Shown here in pieces: positions 1 to 19,967 of a stretch of 64,000 nucleotides of DNA. The notes beneath the pieces were generated by a model. That model did no database searches and had not been told where the DNA came from. It saw nothing but the letters and a program-made list of their open reading frames with translations. Origin of the DNA: Ciona intestinalis. Its lineage: Eukaryota > Chordata > Ascidiacea > Phlebobranchia > Cionidae. Position 1 is the first letter of the stretch. Every line of letters begins with the position of its first letter. Where the stretch lies: the NCBI RefSeq assembly GCF_000224145.3, contig NW_004190352.2, forward strand, positions 125,856 through 189,855, in the 5' to 3' direction. The position numbers were made by a program, and so were the translations under genes.

Positions 1-156
1 GTAGCTTATTATTTTACTAATAATAGATGTTATAATAAAATCAATGTTGGCAGTTTACCGATGAGAATTCAAAACAATAAAAACAACCAACTCCTTTATA
101 AAATACAATTATATTAATAAATACAGCAGAGATAATGATAGAATTAATTCACTTAC

Positions 157-1879
157 TCGCAATAAACGTGGTTTTCATCAGAACAAATATTACACGAGTA
201 ATGATGACGTTGCAAATGATAGAGAAGTTCGTCGTTGTCAAGGTAATGATTGTCACAAAATTCACACCTGGGATGAGAGGTCATGTGAAGTTGGAGATCA
301 TCTCGTGAAAATCTTTCACGCTCATGAGTGAAAACCTGATGAAAATAATTATGAAATTACATGAGAGGTAGTGTAGTTTTGTATGACTTGAATTTTGAGT
401 AAACTTGGTTTTTCTTCATACAAAATTTTATTTCATTTTAATTACCTAGAACTCAGTTAAAAAGATTGGATTAAATTATACTGTACGTTGGGTCTTTATT
501 TGACACTTTACACGAGAATTCCTTCTCTTCGTTGTTTTAATTGATTTGATCTTCGCTCCGTATTCGAAAAGATAAATATTATTTATGATGTAATAAATAT
601 CAAAACAACACCATTATGACATCACACCTTGCATTGTTTCACACAAATGAAGCAGAAATATTGGTTGTGTTTATTCTCGATGTGTCGTTCAAATTCATCG
701 AAATCTAACATTTCCACCCGACACTTGAGGCAACGATGAGCCAGTAGTTTTCTAAACGATGTTCGGATTAAACGGGCATGCAAAGTAACTTGTAAGCGGG
801 CACGAGGCGTTATAATCACTGTCGTTGCCCCGCCATAAACTTGTCAAATATTATAATACATCCCAACCTTTGTTTATTTTGTATTTCTTGATCTTCGAAC
901 AAAACCCCGTGCGCGCCGTCTTTCACGAACCTCGACGAATCGAGTTGATTCATCGGTGATAATCGTTTGGTGAATACAACCTATTGTGATGTCATATTAT
1001 TAACTATTATGTCATAAGATTAACTATAATGTCATAGCCTTCTGGGACACATATGGTGAGGTCCATATGGCAGCACCCTTGGTGTTGGGGTAATGGGACA
1101 ACTCTAAATAGTCTGGTGCCTTAAACACAGACAACACAAGGTTCAAAGCTTGGTGATGCTACCATTGTGGCGTATGTATCCTTGGGCAAGCCACTTTAAG
1201 ACAATTGTTTCAACCCAGTGGTCACTAATGTTGCTGCCCAACCCTTCGAGAAAAAGGCAAGTTACATTTATTTAAATCTCAGGTCCCTCTCAGCATCATC
1301 CACATAAAATATTATGATGTCATAAATACCTCGTGCAATCGTGCGCGACATATATGGCATTGTTTGTCATCACATAGAAACCTCATCTTTGTACAGCAAC
1401 TATGACATCACAATAAACATCATTATTGCTACTATGATGTAATAAATACATTGACTTCTGGTCAAACATTAATTTTATTTCACCATCGTTTGTGCGCCCA
1501 TACACCAAGCCACCATCATAATATGACGTGATATATTTGTTTTGTTGCGTCGTAACTTGATGATGTTTCGCAATCAAACGAAATGTTGATGAAATAAATG
1601 TTTCCAAAACTCTAATATTATTATTAGGGTTGTTATAGCTTGTTGCATAAAAACACAAGTCATCTTTTAAAAACACAAGTCATCTTTTAATATAAATAAA
1701 ATCACAATATTTACTTGTTTAAAAATATTGTTAAATATTTTCAACCACACTTATAGCAAACATATACCTTCTAAACACCACCAACCTGTAACAAAGGGGA
1801 TGAAAACAAATCCCAAACGCAAAAATCTCGATCGTTTCCAAACATAACGAACAAGTGGGCGACGAACGAAGACTTTGAA
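157..1879 (-). CDS. ZNF598: E3 ubiquitin ligase ZNF598 (Hel2 family), partial
   Basis: ZNF598 marks collided ribosomes by ubiquitinating small-subunit proteins, starting ribosome quality control in the cytosol. Five minus-strand exons are readable: 1786-1879 (RING half with CSLC and CFHPLCYR), 1330-1399 (CCTKMRFLC and CHICR, completing the RING), 868-980 (linker starting VVFTKRL, matching the vertebrate VVFGKKL position), 628-751 (C2H2 finger CLKC...H...H, then CFIC) and 157-335 (CEFCDNHYLDNDELL, a family hallmark, then CNIC). All four internal junctions keep phase (2, 0, 2, 0). The exon(s) encoding the start are not identified upstream of 1879. The C-terminal half lies beyond the left edge, because the exon ending at 157 stops in phase 2 at a GTAAGT donor. 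A SINE fragment lies in the 752-867 intron. Identity is strong; completeness is not. Confidence 0.9.
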
Positions 1880-2534
1880 CTGGGGGAGGGATTATTTGGA
1901 TTAAACAACAAAATTTTTATTTAATTACAAGGTAACGTTAAACAATATAGCAAAAAGATGGGAATTAAGAACAAAACGAAATAAAATAATCAACAAAGCA
2001 TGGATTACTTGTGTTTTCCACAGCACCGCTGGTGGGTGGGGCCGGGATTTGGGGGACAAGGGGGTGACTTTTAGGGGTGATGGGGGTTTCCCCATGCACA
2101 AGAACAACTGTGTCTTCGAACACGACGAAATTATCCGGGTGGTTTTGAAGAAACTTGTTAAATCCTACTTTCTGTGGTGGAAAAATATGGTTGGTATGCC
2201 AGCGTTTCTGTTAAGCTCGATTAGAGGAAGCATCGAGCCTTGAACCAGGTAACTCTTGATCCACTACCTTGACCCCGAGTATTTGGTCTCTAACATCACC
2301 ATAATATACTAGGTGACCCTTTAGCAAGTGACTCGTGAAAATTTTGCACATTCTATGATGTAATAATCTAATCTTGGTTAAGTTAATGGCCCGAGTGTTA
2401 AATATGGTGACGCACCACGATTTCGCGCTTTTTTAAACTTTTTTCAAAAGAAAATTAGACAGGGATATCAGTGAGGCCTAAGGAACAATTTGAGACCAGA
2501 CATTTAAATGATCATAATACCAACCACAGCCCAC

Positions 2535-2660
2535 CTTTAAATGCTTCTTCTCCTTTTTATTCAACTCTGCCACCCTCCCACCCAGCGAACTTACATTCAT
2601 CATCTCACTTGGTTGGTTCATTAAAACTTTGGTAAAGTGATCGACTACGCGTGCTTCCAT
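2535..2660 (-). CDS. Candidate first exon, winged-helix-like peptide
   Basis: A 42-codon open stretch begins with ATG at 2660 (MEARVVDHFTKV...) and runs to a GTGGGC donor in phase 0. The pattern of an amphipathic helix, then SLGGRV, then a KKEKKHLK helix resembles the first half of a small winged-helix (LOTUS/HTH-like) domain. This is a pattern impression, not a match I can name. It lies on the ZNF598 strand upstream of the RING exon, but its phase (0) does not join to that exon, which needs phase 1. An internal GTAAGT after MMN would also end it in phase 0. It may be a separate gene or a chance ORF. Confidence 0.2.
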
Positions 2661-3142
2661 TGTTGCTGCTTGTGACGTCACAATAAAAACAATTAAACTA
2701 CTTTTTCTGAGATATATTCTAGAATATATAATCTGGAATAGAAAGAGATCGAAAATATGTCCCATCTTGCCCCACCTTTGCAAATTTTCTAGAACGTTTC
2801 AACGAACAAATAAACGTCCCAGAACTTTGACAAGGAACAATCAACTAACAAAGAGGGATTGTGACATTTTACCTTCTGCGAAAGTACCTTGACGGGGAAG
2901 TCCCGACCGCGCAACATTAGTTTTGATGACGTAACGATGCTATATTTATTGAAATTTCAATTTAAACTTAATATTTTGAGACTTGGTTTCGAAGATTTTA
3001 ATTTTGAATCGAATATTTTTCGCGTTCGCCGTCGATTTTTAAAACATAGAAATCCTAAACGTTTTCGGCGCATGCGCAAACTTTGGGTGATTCCCCGAAT
3101 TTATATTTTGCGGTTTTTGCAGTGACGTAGGCATCGTTGATC

Positions 3143-5909
<2,767 letters not shown>

Positions 5910-5935
5910 AACATAGAAATCTTGTATTTGGCTAT

Positions 5936-5941
5936 AATAAA
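5936..5941 (+). terminator. Polyadenylation signal AATAAA of AKR7A
   Basis: AATAAA lies 27 nt after the TAA stop of the aldo-keto reductase gene. It is the first such signal downstream. Confidence 0.6.
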
Positions 5942-6294
5942 GTTCAACAACACGATACCAGTGAAAAATCGCTCACGTAATTACAATCGCAACTTAGATT
6001 TTGCGCACGTTTTTTTGTAATCAAAGCTGCAGTGAAACCTTAATTAGCTGCGCAAAACATGTTTGTTAAAATAATGTTATCGCGCAAAATACAATCTTTC
6101 AAAGTGATAATGATAGATGTTAAAAACCATCGTTCAATCTGATAATAATTCTCCCAATACTGCGGTAGATTCTTCACTATTAATTGGACGTCCTCAAATC
6201 TCTAGAACGTCACAACTCTGTAAAATATGTCAGACGATTCTTCACTGGTATCAGAAATTCTAAATTTGCGACAAATTGTTTAACACAGAATTCA

Positions 6295-7298
6295 TTAATT
6301 TTGTGCAATAACATCGTCTGGTTTATCAATTATGACATCATTATATTTGTTCGCTTGTTTCATTGCGTCCTCGTTCCGTCGTTGGACCATCTCCGGCGTC
6401 ATTTTCATGAACTGTTTCATAAAACGTTGGTTTCCTTTCTGGAATCTCTCGGCACAGTTATGTATACACGATGTCTGTGGTGGACGGTTGGAATTTGAAT
6501 AAGGTAATTTGTTTGATTGTATTCTACTTGTTTATATTGGTGGGGTAACGATAGTCGTTATAACACAGGTGTTCTGTTTCATACACCTCGTGCCTGCTTA
6601 CACGTCACCACGTATGTAACTTATTTATCCTCGCATGGCGGGGCAACAACAGTTGTTATAACACAGGTGTTCTGTTTCATACACCTCGTTCCCGCTTACG
6701 AGTTACCTCGTATGTAACTTGGTGTGTAATTGTTTCCCTGTATGTATGACAATTTAGACAACTTATTAGTGACCACTGGGTTGGGGCATTAGGTGTCTTT
6801 TCCAGGGACACATACGCCTACAACAGCAGCATTGAGCCTTGAACCCGTTACCCCCTTGACCCACACAGTAATACCTCATCTTTCGTTGGGTATCGATGGT
6901 TCATGTTTGTTACACATCTCGTAAAACAACGCTCCGTCAACGAGTTGTAAATTATCAGGAAATCTTTTATCTGAACATGACATCATTAGGTTGGTGACCT
7001 TATGCCCACAGTCGAGAAGCCACTCCAAAATATATATTTCATTCTTATTTTCGATTGCAATATGCAAAGATCATATCAATTATTAAGCAAAGAGAAAGGA
7101 ATTAAAAGCAAAACGACAGTCGTTACAACACGCTAAGGATAATATAAGGGGTATTTTGTAAAGAATTCTTTTACAAATAGTGTTTAAAGTTATTGCGTTG
7201 CAGGTTTAGCAGATAATGCTCGCGGATTTTTAACCAGCACATTATTTTAAAATTTAAAATATTTTACTTACGTTTCTAAGTTGTGACGATTCATCCAT
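6295..7298 (-). CDS. TIMM10B: Mitochondrial import small TIM protein, TIMM10B type
   Basis: Small intermembrane-space chaperone associated with the TIM22 carrier-insertion complex (family knowledge). Three minus-strand exons: 7272-7298 (MDESSQLRN), 6875-6970 (IKDFLIIYNSLTERCFTRCV...) and 6295-6474 (TSCIHNCAERFQKGNQRFMK...), giving 100 residues. The twin CX3C motifs are CFTRC and CIHNC, spaced as in small TIMs, and VQRR after the second pair matches the Tim9b/TIMM10B subgroup. Junctions are in phase 0. The start ATG is in a good context (AAAATGG). Intron 2 (6475-6874) is almost entirely SINE. The gene is head-to-head with DEF8. Confidence 0.93.
6540..6855 (-). mobile_element. tRNA-derived composite SINE with internal tandem duplication
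   Basis: An antisense copy of the window's commonest dispersed repeat. Its 3' portion (ACACAGGTGTTCTGTTTCAT, CTCGTRCCYGCTTAC) occurs twice in tandem at about 6548-6625 and 6648-6720, before the shared core (GTGACCACTGGGTTG, GGACACATACGCC) and the head that reads CTTGAACCC. It fills most of TIMM10B intron 2. Confidence 0.8.
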
Positions 7299-8029
7299 TT
7301 TAAAGGGAAGTGACGTCAAATGAACTTCATAACCCCAGCATGCAAGATCACGTGAAACCACTCATGCGTAAAGCAGCTGATATAAACAGTGTTGCACAAT
7401 TATTATTCGTGGGTTTGTGTGAACGAAGATCTAGCAAAACATAAAAATATTTACGACGTTTGAAATAAATTTTAGTATTGTAATTCTATTATTGTATATT
7501 TTTATAATTTAAAATAAAACGTAAATTGCGTGTTAGGTAATGTTTTTGGTTTGTGATAAATTAATATGGTACACTGATACTAAACTAGTTTCGCTGTTTG
7601 TTGTTTCTTGGATATTTTGTTTGTTTTGTTTCGAGTTGTTGGTGTTTGTTTCGGTGTTTATGTTCGTATATAAGCTTTGAAGAAGTTAAGTTGGTGAGGT
7701 ACTGCATGGAATACTAATGCCAAACAACCTGTGTATTAGGCAAGCGTTGATGCAATTAACATCTTTTGGTAGTTTGTTAATATGAGGCTGAATTTGTTTG
7801 TCTACGTTTAGCTCGTCGTTGCTTTCGTCATTTTAATCGCCGGTAATTCCCACAGAAAGGTCATTTTATAGTCAGTGTTATACGTGGAAGCCATTGCTTT
7901 ATAAATCAATTATATATCTAAGAATCTAAAACAGGAATAAACGGGGAGGAAATAAATGGCGGTCTTAATAATATCATACAAACCTTACAGTTCAAGTTTA
8001 ATTTATTTTGTTAAAGAAGTTCAAATGTA
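7299..8029. promoter_or_regulatory. Shared promoter of TIMM10B and DEF8
   Basis: 731 nt separate the divergent start codons. CpG-intact TGACGTCA lies near the TIMM10B start (about 7312). A YY1-like AAATGGCGGT lies at about 7954-7963 near the DEF8 start. There is no obvious TATA box. Bidirectional use is inferred from layout only. Confidence 0.45.
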
Positions 8030-13516
<5,487 letters not shown>

Positions 13517-13863
13517 TACTGTGATTATGACGTTATTGGTGCAATAATAATAAACTCTGTGACGTAACAATGCATTATTGTTGATTTTATTATAACGTCA
13601 TACACACATCAATATAAAACATTGAAAAATGTTTCGGCGATATGACGTCACAATACGGATAATTTACTCGAGGCGGATGAATATGAGTGAATGTTTGTTG
13701 TTACTCCGCCCTATAACATTATCATAAATGAACATTGTGACGTGAAGGTCGTTACCATTGTTAACCCTTATGACGTCATAATATAGAAACACCCACGCAT
13801 AATGCCCTTGAGGCGAAACGCGAATATTTGACGCGATATTCGATTGTTTCGTCATATTTAAAA

Positions 13864-16460
13864 ATGAAGCCGATCATCGCGTTGCTCCTGTGTTACGTCA
13901 CAATCACCAATGGTGAGTATATTCTAGAGTATTGTTTGTTTGTTTGTTTGCAACTTCATCAAACGCGACGTCTCGCTGGTTGGCAGACGAAACGTTGTTG
14001 AAATAAAGAACTTTTTTACGACAATAGCTTTTGAGTTAAGCCTGATGTTGGGTTTACATGAAACTGGACCTTTGTTCTACTTTTATCGCTGTAACTTTAA
14101 ATAAATTGCTTTTCTGGTAAAAATAGTTGTTTCATTGCGCCAACTTTTCGTCAGAATTATCTACGTTTTTAACGGAAGGAATATTTATATAATAACGTTT
14201 TTTTAAAATAGAACATAATTACCATTGTTACGTCACAAGGTTTGCTTTGTTTGGAATGCGATGAAAGCGAAAGCATCGCTGAGTGTGACGTCAACGGTCG
14301 ACTTGTCGCCTGTCAATCAAATCAGGTATGTATGATGTCACTATGACCATGCTGGTTACGTCACTATAACAACTTATGACGTTTCAGAAAGCGTGCGAAA
14401 CAGTGGTTCGCAGGTCCGGGTATTCCCCCGGTGACGTAAAGGTAATGAAGGGATGCAAACAAAGGAAGGCGTGTCGTAATAATCAAGCACAGGTGGGCTG
14501 TGTATGGGGTGTTATAACTTACCCACGTGTGTAACTTTGTGGGTGATTGTTTTCTGTATGGCTGACAATTTAGACAACCCATTAGTGACCACTGGGTTGA
14601 GGCAATTGTTGTTAAGTGTCTTGCCCAAGGACACATACGCCCACAATGGTAGCAGCACGAAGTCCTAAACCCGTACCTTAGGTTATAGCCGATTACTAAC
14701 CATCAACCTTAGATTTACAACTGATGTTTCCACAGAACACACAGGTATCGGGGGGCGGTAAGCAATGCAACGCTGACCAACCAAGTTCGGTGTGCTCGTG
14801 TTGTTGTGTGGGTGATGGTTGCAATATAGGGGAACCACCATGTATTGAAGAAGTTATTAACGGTAAACTTTGTGGGTTTTGCTTTTCCCGACAATAAAAG
14901 TTTTCAATTCATTGTTACCCCTTTTCCTCTGTGACGTAACATACCACTATAGTGACGTATCATCACCATAGTGACGTAACATACATCATAGTGACGTGTC
15001 CCGTCCAAGCCACCTTTTACCACGGTGAGATGCAATGTAGCGACGGAAACAATGAGGGTTCGGTGTGTAAGTTCGTTTGTACAGAGGGCGCGTTCAGTGT
15101 TTATCCTGACGGGGTGAATGCGAACCAGTGTATGGGAGGCGGGGTTTGGAACATTTCTATGCCTTGTTGTGCAAGTAAGTATGTGGTATTATGGTTGTTG
15201 TATTAAAGTTATAAACGAGGTGTATGATACAGAACATCCGTGTTATAGCTCACATTATATAGTTAACTCACAAAGTTAATACGTGGCACTTACTGTATTT
15301 GCCTGCCATGAGAGGATAAATAAGCGAAGTTATAAAAAAATCAAAAAAATCAATAACCTTAATTATTAATGAGGTCATGTAATAAACGTCATTGTGACGT
15401 CACAGGGCCATGTCCTCCATACTTCTTGTACGACATGGTCACCCTTTATCACACAACAAACGTTCAATTGTTCGACATCTTCAGTTTGGGTGCGATAATT
15501 AGAACCAGGTACGTCATCTTTTGTTAAGTCATATTAATGAATTTATTACGTCATATTATATGACGTTCTACTCATGATTCATGACGTCACAGTGCGATTG
15601 CAATTGGCCCGGAAGCGACACAATCAGCGTCGTTCTATTATAGCGACAAAATTGACGAAGATTCCGTCGTTTATTTCAACGACTATAATTACAACCGAAG
15701 CCTCGGGATTCGGTTATATGATGAAAGGACTCGGCCGAACAATTCAGGTATAATTACTTTTAATAAAATGGTATGGCGTCACTATTTACTACGTCATTAG
15801 CAAATGGGAAAGTGAACACCGGCGCCGCCATTCAGTGGGCGTTACGTAATATGTTCAACGAATCACGCGGGGCAAGACGGAACGTCCCGAAAGTCATCGT
15901 CGTCGCAATCGACTCGGATTCGGATGATGACGTCACGTCTGCGTCACAAGCGGCTAGAGATGCAGGGGTATTGGTAAGTAGATCCTGGCGGATGAATATA
16001 TTAAATCGTGGGAAGACGGGATACCTTTAGCACATAATATCCAAACATCCTAACCTGATCGTGTCTTAAACAATTAACAACGGTCTATGGGAGTCGTGAG
16101 GATACCGATTTAGGGTTCTTCAAATGTTCTTTGTTTAACTACCAAATGGGACAAAAAAAATGATTGAAGCGGTGTCCCATCTTCCCCACTCTACTATATG
16201 ATACCGGTTTAAATGGTTAGAACGCTCGCGAGGATAAATGAATTACATTGTGTTGTTTCTTATAGATATACGTGTTTAACATCCCGCCGGCGGGTGGCGC
16301 TCTTGATCAAGACCAAATGTTGTCAATCACAAATGACGTAGACCACATATTTACCTTTGACCCAGAGAGACGGAACTTCTTTTCTAATGTCGGTTCATTT
16401 ACAACTGACGTCATATCCCATTTCTGTAGCGACCCGTGCAACCATGCGTTCCACAATTAA
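13864..16460 (+). CDS. Secreted Ly6/uPAR + sushi-like + degenerate VWA protein
   Basis: Not recognised as a named gene. Nine exons: 13864-13912, 14240-14325, 14388-14492, 14736-14862, 14992-15174, 15406-15508, 15593-15747, 15801-15973 and 16266-16460; all phases close to 391 residues. Residues 1-16 are a signal peptide (MKPIIALLLCYVTITN). Residues ~17-122 form a Ly6/uPAR (three-finger) domain starting LLCLECDE and ending with the signature CCVGDGCN. Residues ~123-184 resemble a sushi/CCP module (TCP...GVW...PCC). The rest is a von Willebrand A fold with VNTGAAIQWALRNMF and KVIVVAIDSDSDDDVTSASQAARDAGV. The MIDAS DxSxS motif is not present where expected (YDMVTLYHTT) and TDG is replaced by IDSDS. 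No transmembrane or GPI-like tail is evident, so it is probably extracellular and adhesive or defensive; the role is unknown. Confidence 0.82.
14500..14690 (-). mobile_element. tRNA-derived SINE, antisense copy
   Basis: Core and head in reverse (TTAGTGACCACTGGGTTGAG, TGCCCAAGGACACATACGCC, AATGGTAGCAGC) inside intron 3 of the Ly6-VWA gene. Confidence 0.75.
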
Positions 16461-16569
16461 CTTAACAATTCATTTATCTCTTCAAATACGATAGCGAAAA
16501 TTAATTAAAACAACGAAGAGGAAAGAATTAGTTTTAACAATAATCATTTCTAGCTAATTGTTGACACTT

Positions 16570-16575
16570 AATAAA
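16570..16575 (+). terminator. Polyadenylation signal AATAAA, Ly6-VWA gene
   Basis: The first AATAAA downstream of the stop at 16460. A second copy in a 23-bp direct repeat (CTTAATAAAGTGACGTCA) follows at about 16592, so two signals lie next to two TGACGTCA sites. Confidence 0.55.
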
Positions 16576-17064
16576 GTGACGTCATAAAGTAAACTTAATA
16601 AAGTGACGTCACATGAAAATTTCGCTCCCCGCGATTTACGCGATATCTATTCCATAAAGTAGCATAAAAATCATAAGCGCGATATTTAAACGGGGAGTTT
16701 TTAGTAGCAACGGAATGTGGAATGTGTGGTTAGTTTGTTGATGAAGTGTCTCAGGGATGGTGGGTTAGTCCCTTACCAGAGTTGTTATATTTGCTGTGTG
16801 TTTTGTTTGTTGGGTGTGTTTATATGTTCGTGTATATAGTTCAGGTAAGGTTTATGCTGATAGTCGAGTTGCTGAAGCTATTGCAGTGTGTGGATAAGCA
16901 GACATGACTTTTGGTTGGTTTGGTCGTTTATATCCTCGTTGGTGGGAACTTTAGTGACAACAATTGTTTTCTGTAGATGTTTTATTGCAATGTCATCTCT
17001 TGGCATTAAACATGAATCAGCGATAAATATTGATTTGAATAATTATAAAGTTAGTATAAGATGT

Positions 17065-19504
17065 CTATGTTGATTCGTGCAAGAAGGACTTTTGTCGCGG
17101 ACCCTCATCAATTGTGATGACATTTCCTGTGATGTCACTTCCTGGTGGGGGAGGGGGCGGCGGGGGAAGTCCCTTTGGGTCGTTTGAAGATGGTATAGCC
17201 CCACCCGGTGGTGGTGGAGGTTGTACAGCTCCACCCGGTGGTGGTGGAGGTTGTACAGCTCCACCCGGTGGTGGTGGTGGAGGTGGTACAGCTCCATCCG
17301 TTGGTGGTGGTGGAGGTGGTACAGCTCCACCTGGTGACGGTGATGTTGGTACAGCTCCACCTGGTGACGGTGGTGGTGGTATAGCTCCACCTGATGGTGG
17401 TAGTATAGCCCCACCTGGTGACGGTGGTGGTGGTATAGCTCCACCTGATGGTGGTGGTATAGCCCCACCTGGTGACCCATCACCCTGATGCGTTGGGGTG
17501 ACGAAACTTTCCATTCGTTGTTCCGATGCCTCGGTGTTCCCGCTGAACACGGAAACTTTGTCATCGTCGCTGACTTCTTGTGGCGGGCCCTTGACGCTGA
17601 ATGAAGGGGAATCCCCCAATGTAGGAACACTCACCTGTAACAAAGGTTGATTGTGACATCATTATGACCATTGTCAGTGGTGGCAGGGATAGTTAGACTT
17701 AGATGCAAAACATTAGAAAAATGTTCAAGTATTGGTTGTAATGTTTGATTATTGCAGTTTTGGACATTTAGGGGTTGGCTTGTCCACCCTGCCACCCCAG
17801 GTTTGGTGCCTATGTGTACTACTCCACCTTAGTAAGTGACTTGAGGGGTCTTGTTTTCTTCTTAAGCATCGACCCAGCATCGCTGCTCCCCACCGACGGT
17901 GAACGACTTGAACCTTTAGCGCTACCCGGTGACCGGTTCAACTTCGATCCTGCGTCGCTAGCGTTGTCGGTTTCGAACACGTTGACATGCTGTTGAGTGA
18001 ACGAGAGCTATTCATAATTATATAAACATATGTTATATATATATTGTACATACCACAGGTTGAGCGATCGTTTCATCGTCGGTTATATCATCCGTTCCCA
18101 TTTTCATCATTGTTATCTTAACTTGGCCGTCGTTTATCCACGCGTCGGGTGTTTGGTTCGCCTTTTTCTTGCGCTGTGGGTGTATATGTTATTTTTATGT
18201 GTGGTGTATATGTTATTTCTATGGCATAGGTGTCATGTTTATTCAGTCTGACATTGTTAAAATACAGTTACACTCATAGTTGTCAAACATAGTGAACCTC
18301 ATTGATTAATGTGGTGAATGCAATATACTTTGGCTCTGCTTGTTTGTATAGACACCTAACAACAGGGTAAAATCTGGGGTGACATTGTTAAAATAAAGTT
18401 ACACTCATAGTTGTCAAACATAGGGAACCTCATTGATTAATGTGGTGAATGCAATATACTTTAGCTCTGCTTGGTTGTATAGACACCTAACAGCGGGGTA
18501 AAATCTGGGGTGACATTGTTAAAACACAGTTACACTCATAGTTGTAAAACATAGGGAACCTCATTGATTAATGTGGTGAATGCAATATACTTTGGCTCTG
18601 CTTGTTTGTATAGACACCTAACAACAGGGTAAAAATTATTTTAAGCAAAAACTTGTGCACTACAACATATGATGTCACCCCTGTACTAAAAGTTGGGGCA
18701 ACACGCCACCCTAACCACCCCTAATATGACGCCTTTATAATAAACATTGTTTCTTACCTGGTATCTTTTGTAGCAGCAAATAAATAAAACAACGAGAACC
18801 ACAATCACCAGCAATATTATCCCTCCAACCACCAATGCACTCTGCCATGTGTTTAAACCAAACAAACTAAATAGGGTTGTTGTTGTTGTTGTGTTGTGTT
18901 GCTGTGTGGATAACGTGTTGTAGTCAGTTGTTGTTATGTTGTAGTTTGATGCTGTTACTGTGTTGTTGTTCGCTTGTGTGTTTGTTGTTGTTATGTTGTA
19001 GCTGTCTGTTGTTGCTGTCACAGTATTGTTGTTTGGTTGTGTTGATATTATGTTGTAGCTGGCTGTTGTTGTTACTTTTGTGTTGTAGCTAGATGTTGTT
19101 GTATTGCCAGTTGTCGATGTTATGTTGTAGGGTTGTGTTGTATAGTCAGCTGTGTTGTAACCGCTTGTTTGTGGGATTGTGGTGGCAGTTGTAGCTGTTG
19201 TCGGGCCCTGTGTGGCAGATGTCGGTAATTTGGTGGCAGTTGTCGGTAGTTTGGTGGCAGTTGTCGGTACTGTGGTGGCAGATGTCGGTAATTTGGTGGC
19301 AGTTGTCGGTAGTTTGGTGGCAGTTGTCGGGCCCTGTGTGGCAGTTGTTGGTAATTTGGTGGCGGTTGTCATCGCAGCTGTTACAACTTCCATGGTTGTG
19401 GGGTCTGTAGAAACATTCGTTACGTCACGAATATGACGTGTTATGACGTCACCTGTTGTCTGAGTAACCACCATCGTCGTGGCGTGAGTTACATTCGCTG
19501 CCAT
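17065..19504 (-). CDS. Mucin-like single-pass membrane protein with proline-rich cytoplasmic tail
   Basis: No named orthologue recognised. Four minus-strand exons: 18758-19504, 18054-18173, 17828-17989 and 17065-17634, all phase 0, giving 532 residues. Residues 1-~200 are Thr/Ser-rich with a tandem block of the type TTATKLPTTATKLP and many NNNTV/YNIT sequons, so it should be a heavily O- and N-glycosylated ectodomain. A strong transmembrane helix (ALVVGGIILLVIVVLVVLF) is followed by ICCYKRY and a basic stop-transfer. The tail has an acidic linker, Ser-rich RSPSVGS, and about eleven GGA[IV]PPPPP-type repeats that could bind SH3, EVH1 or profilin. No N-terminal signal peptide is seen at the chosen ATG (ACAATGGCAG); either a first exon was missed or insertion uses the TM as reverse signal anchor. 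Confidence 0.75.
17166..17490 (-). repeat. Coding proline-rich tandem repeat
   Basis: About eleven imperfect units of 24-33 bp encode GGA[V/I]xPPPPP on the minus strand within the last exon of the mucin-like gene. Unit lengths are multiples of three. The plus-strand reading (Gly-rich) is a shadow. Confidence 0.85.
18249..18641 (+). repeat. Three tandem copies of a 131-bp dispersed element
   Basis: Three direct copies start at about 18249, 18380 and 18511, each running from TGACATTGTTAAAA through ACCTCATTGATTAATGTGGT and TTTGTATAGACACC to AGGGTAAAATCTGGGG. They lie in intron 1 of the mucin-like gene. Single diverged copies occur at 31905, 52895 and 60100. The array ends with the element's usual 3' part (TATGATGTCACCCCTG...ACCCCTAATATGACGCC). 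Confidence 0.9.
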
Positions 19505-19967
19505 TGTTACGTAATAATAAAACAAACTACGTCACAATTACTATTTCAACGTCACGTAACTTTCCTCGACCACTTTCGCTGCCTCTATGACGTCACAAAC
19601 CACAATTATACGCAACAATCTTGCTTGTTATAAACTCAACTTTAGATACCGATGTATACTTTGTCCTATTGTTACCGTGTGTGACGTAACAAGCATGAAA
19701 CTTCCGCGTGAATCATCGACCCGAGGTTGCGGAAACAACCCACGCTGTATTATGTGCAGGTTAAACTATAGTATAATAATTATAATGCATAAAATATCTA
19801 CAAGCATAATATAACACATAAACCAACAACGAATTGTTCGATATTTCTATTCGTTTATTTTTCATACATATTGACGTCAAATATCGTTGCGTAAATACAT
19901 TTAATTGTTTCGTGACGTCATCATCAGTATGACGTCACGTATACGTCACAAATAAAGCACCGGGAAC

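Noticed and set aside
17114-17488. Glycine-rich plus-strand frame
   Set aside because: Antisense shadow of the proline-rich minus-strand exon, which has splice and TM context.
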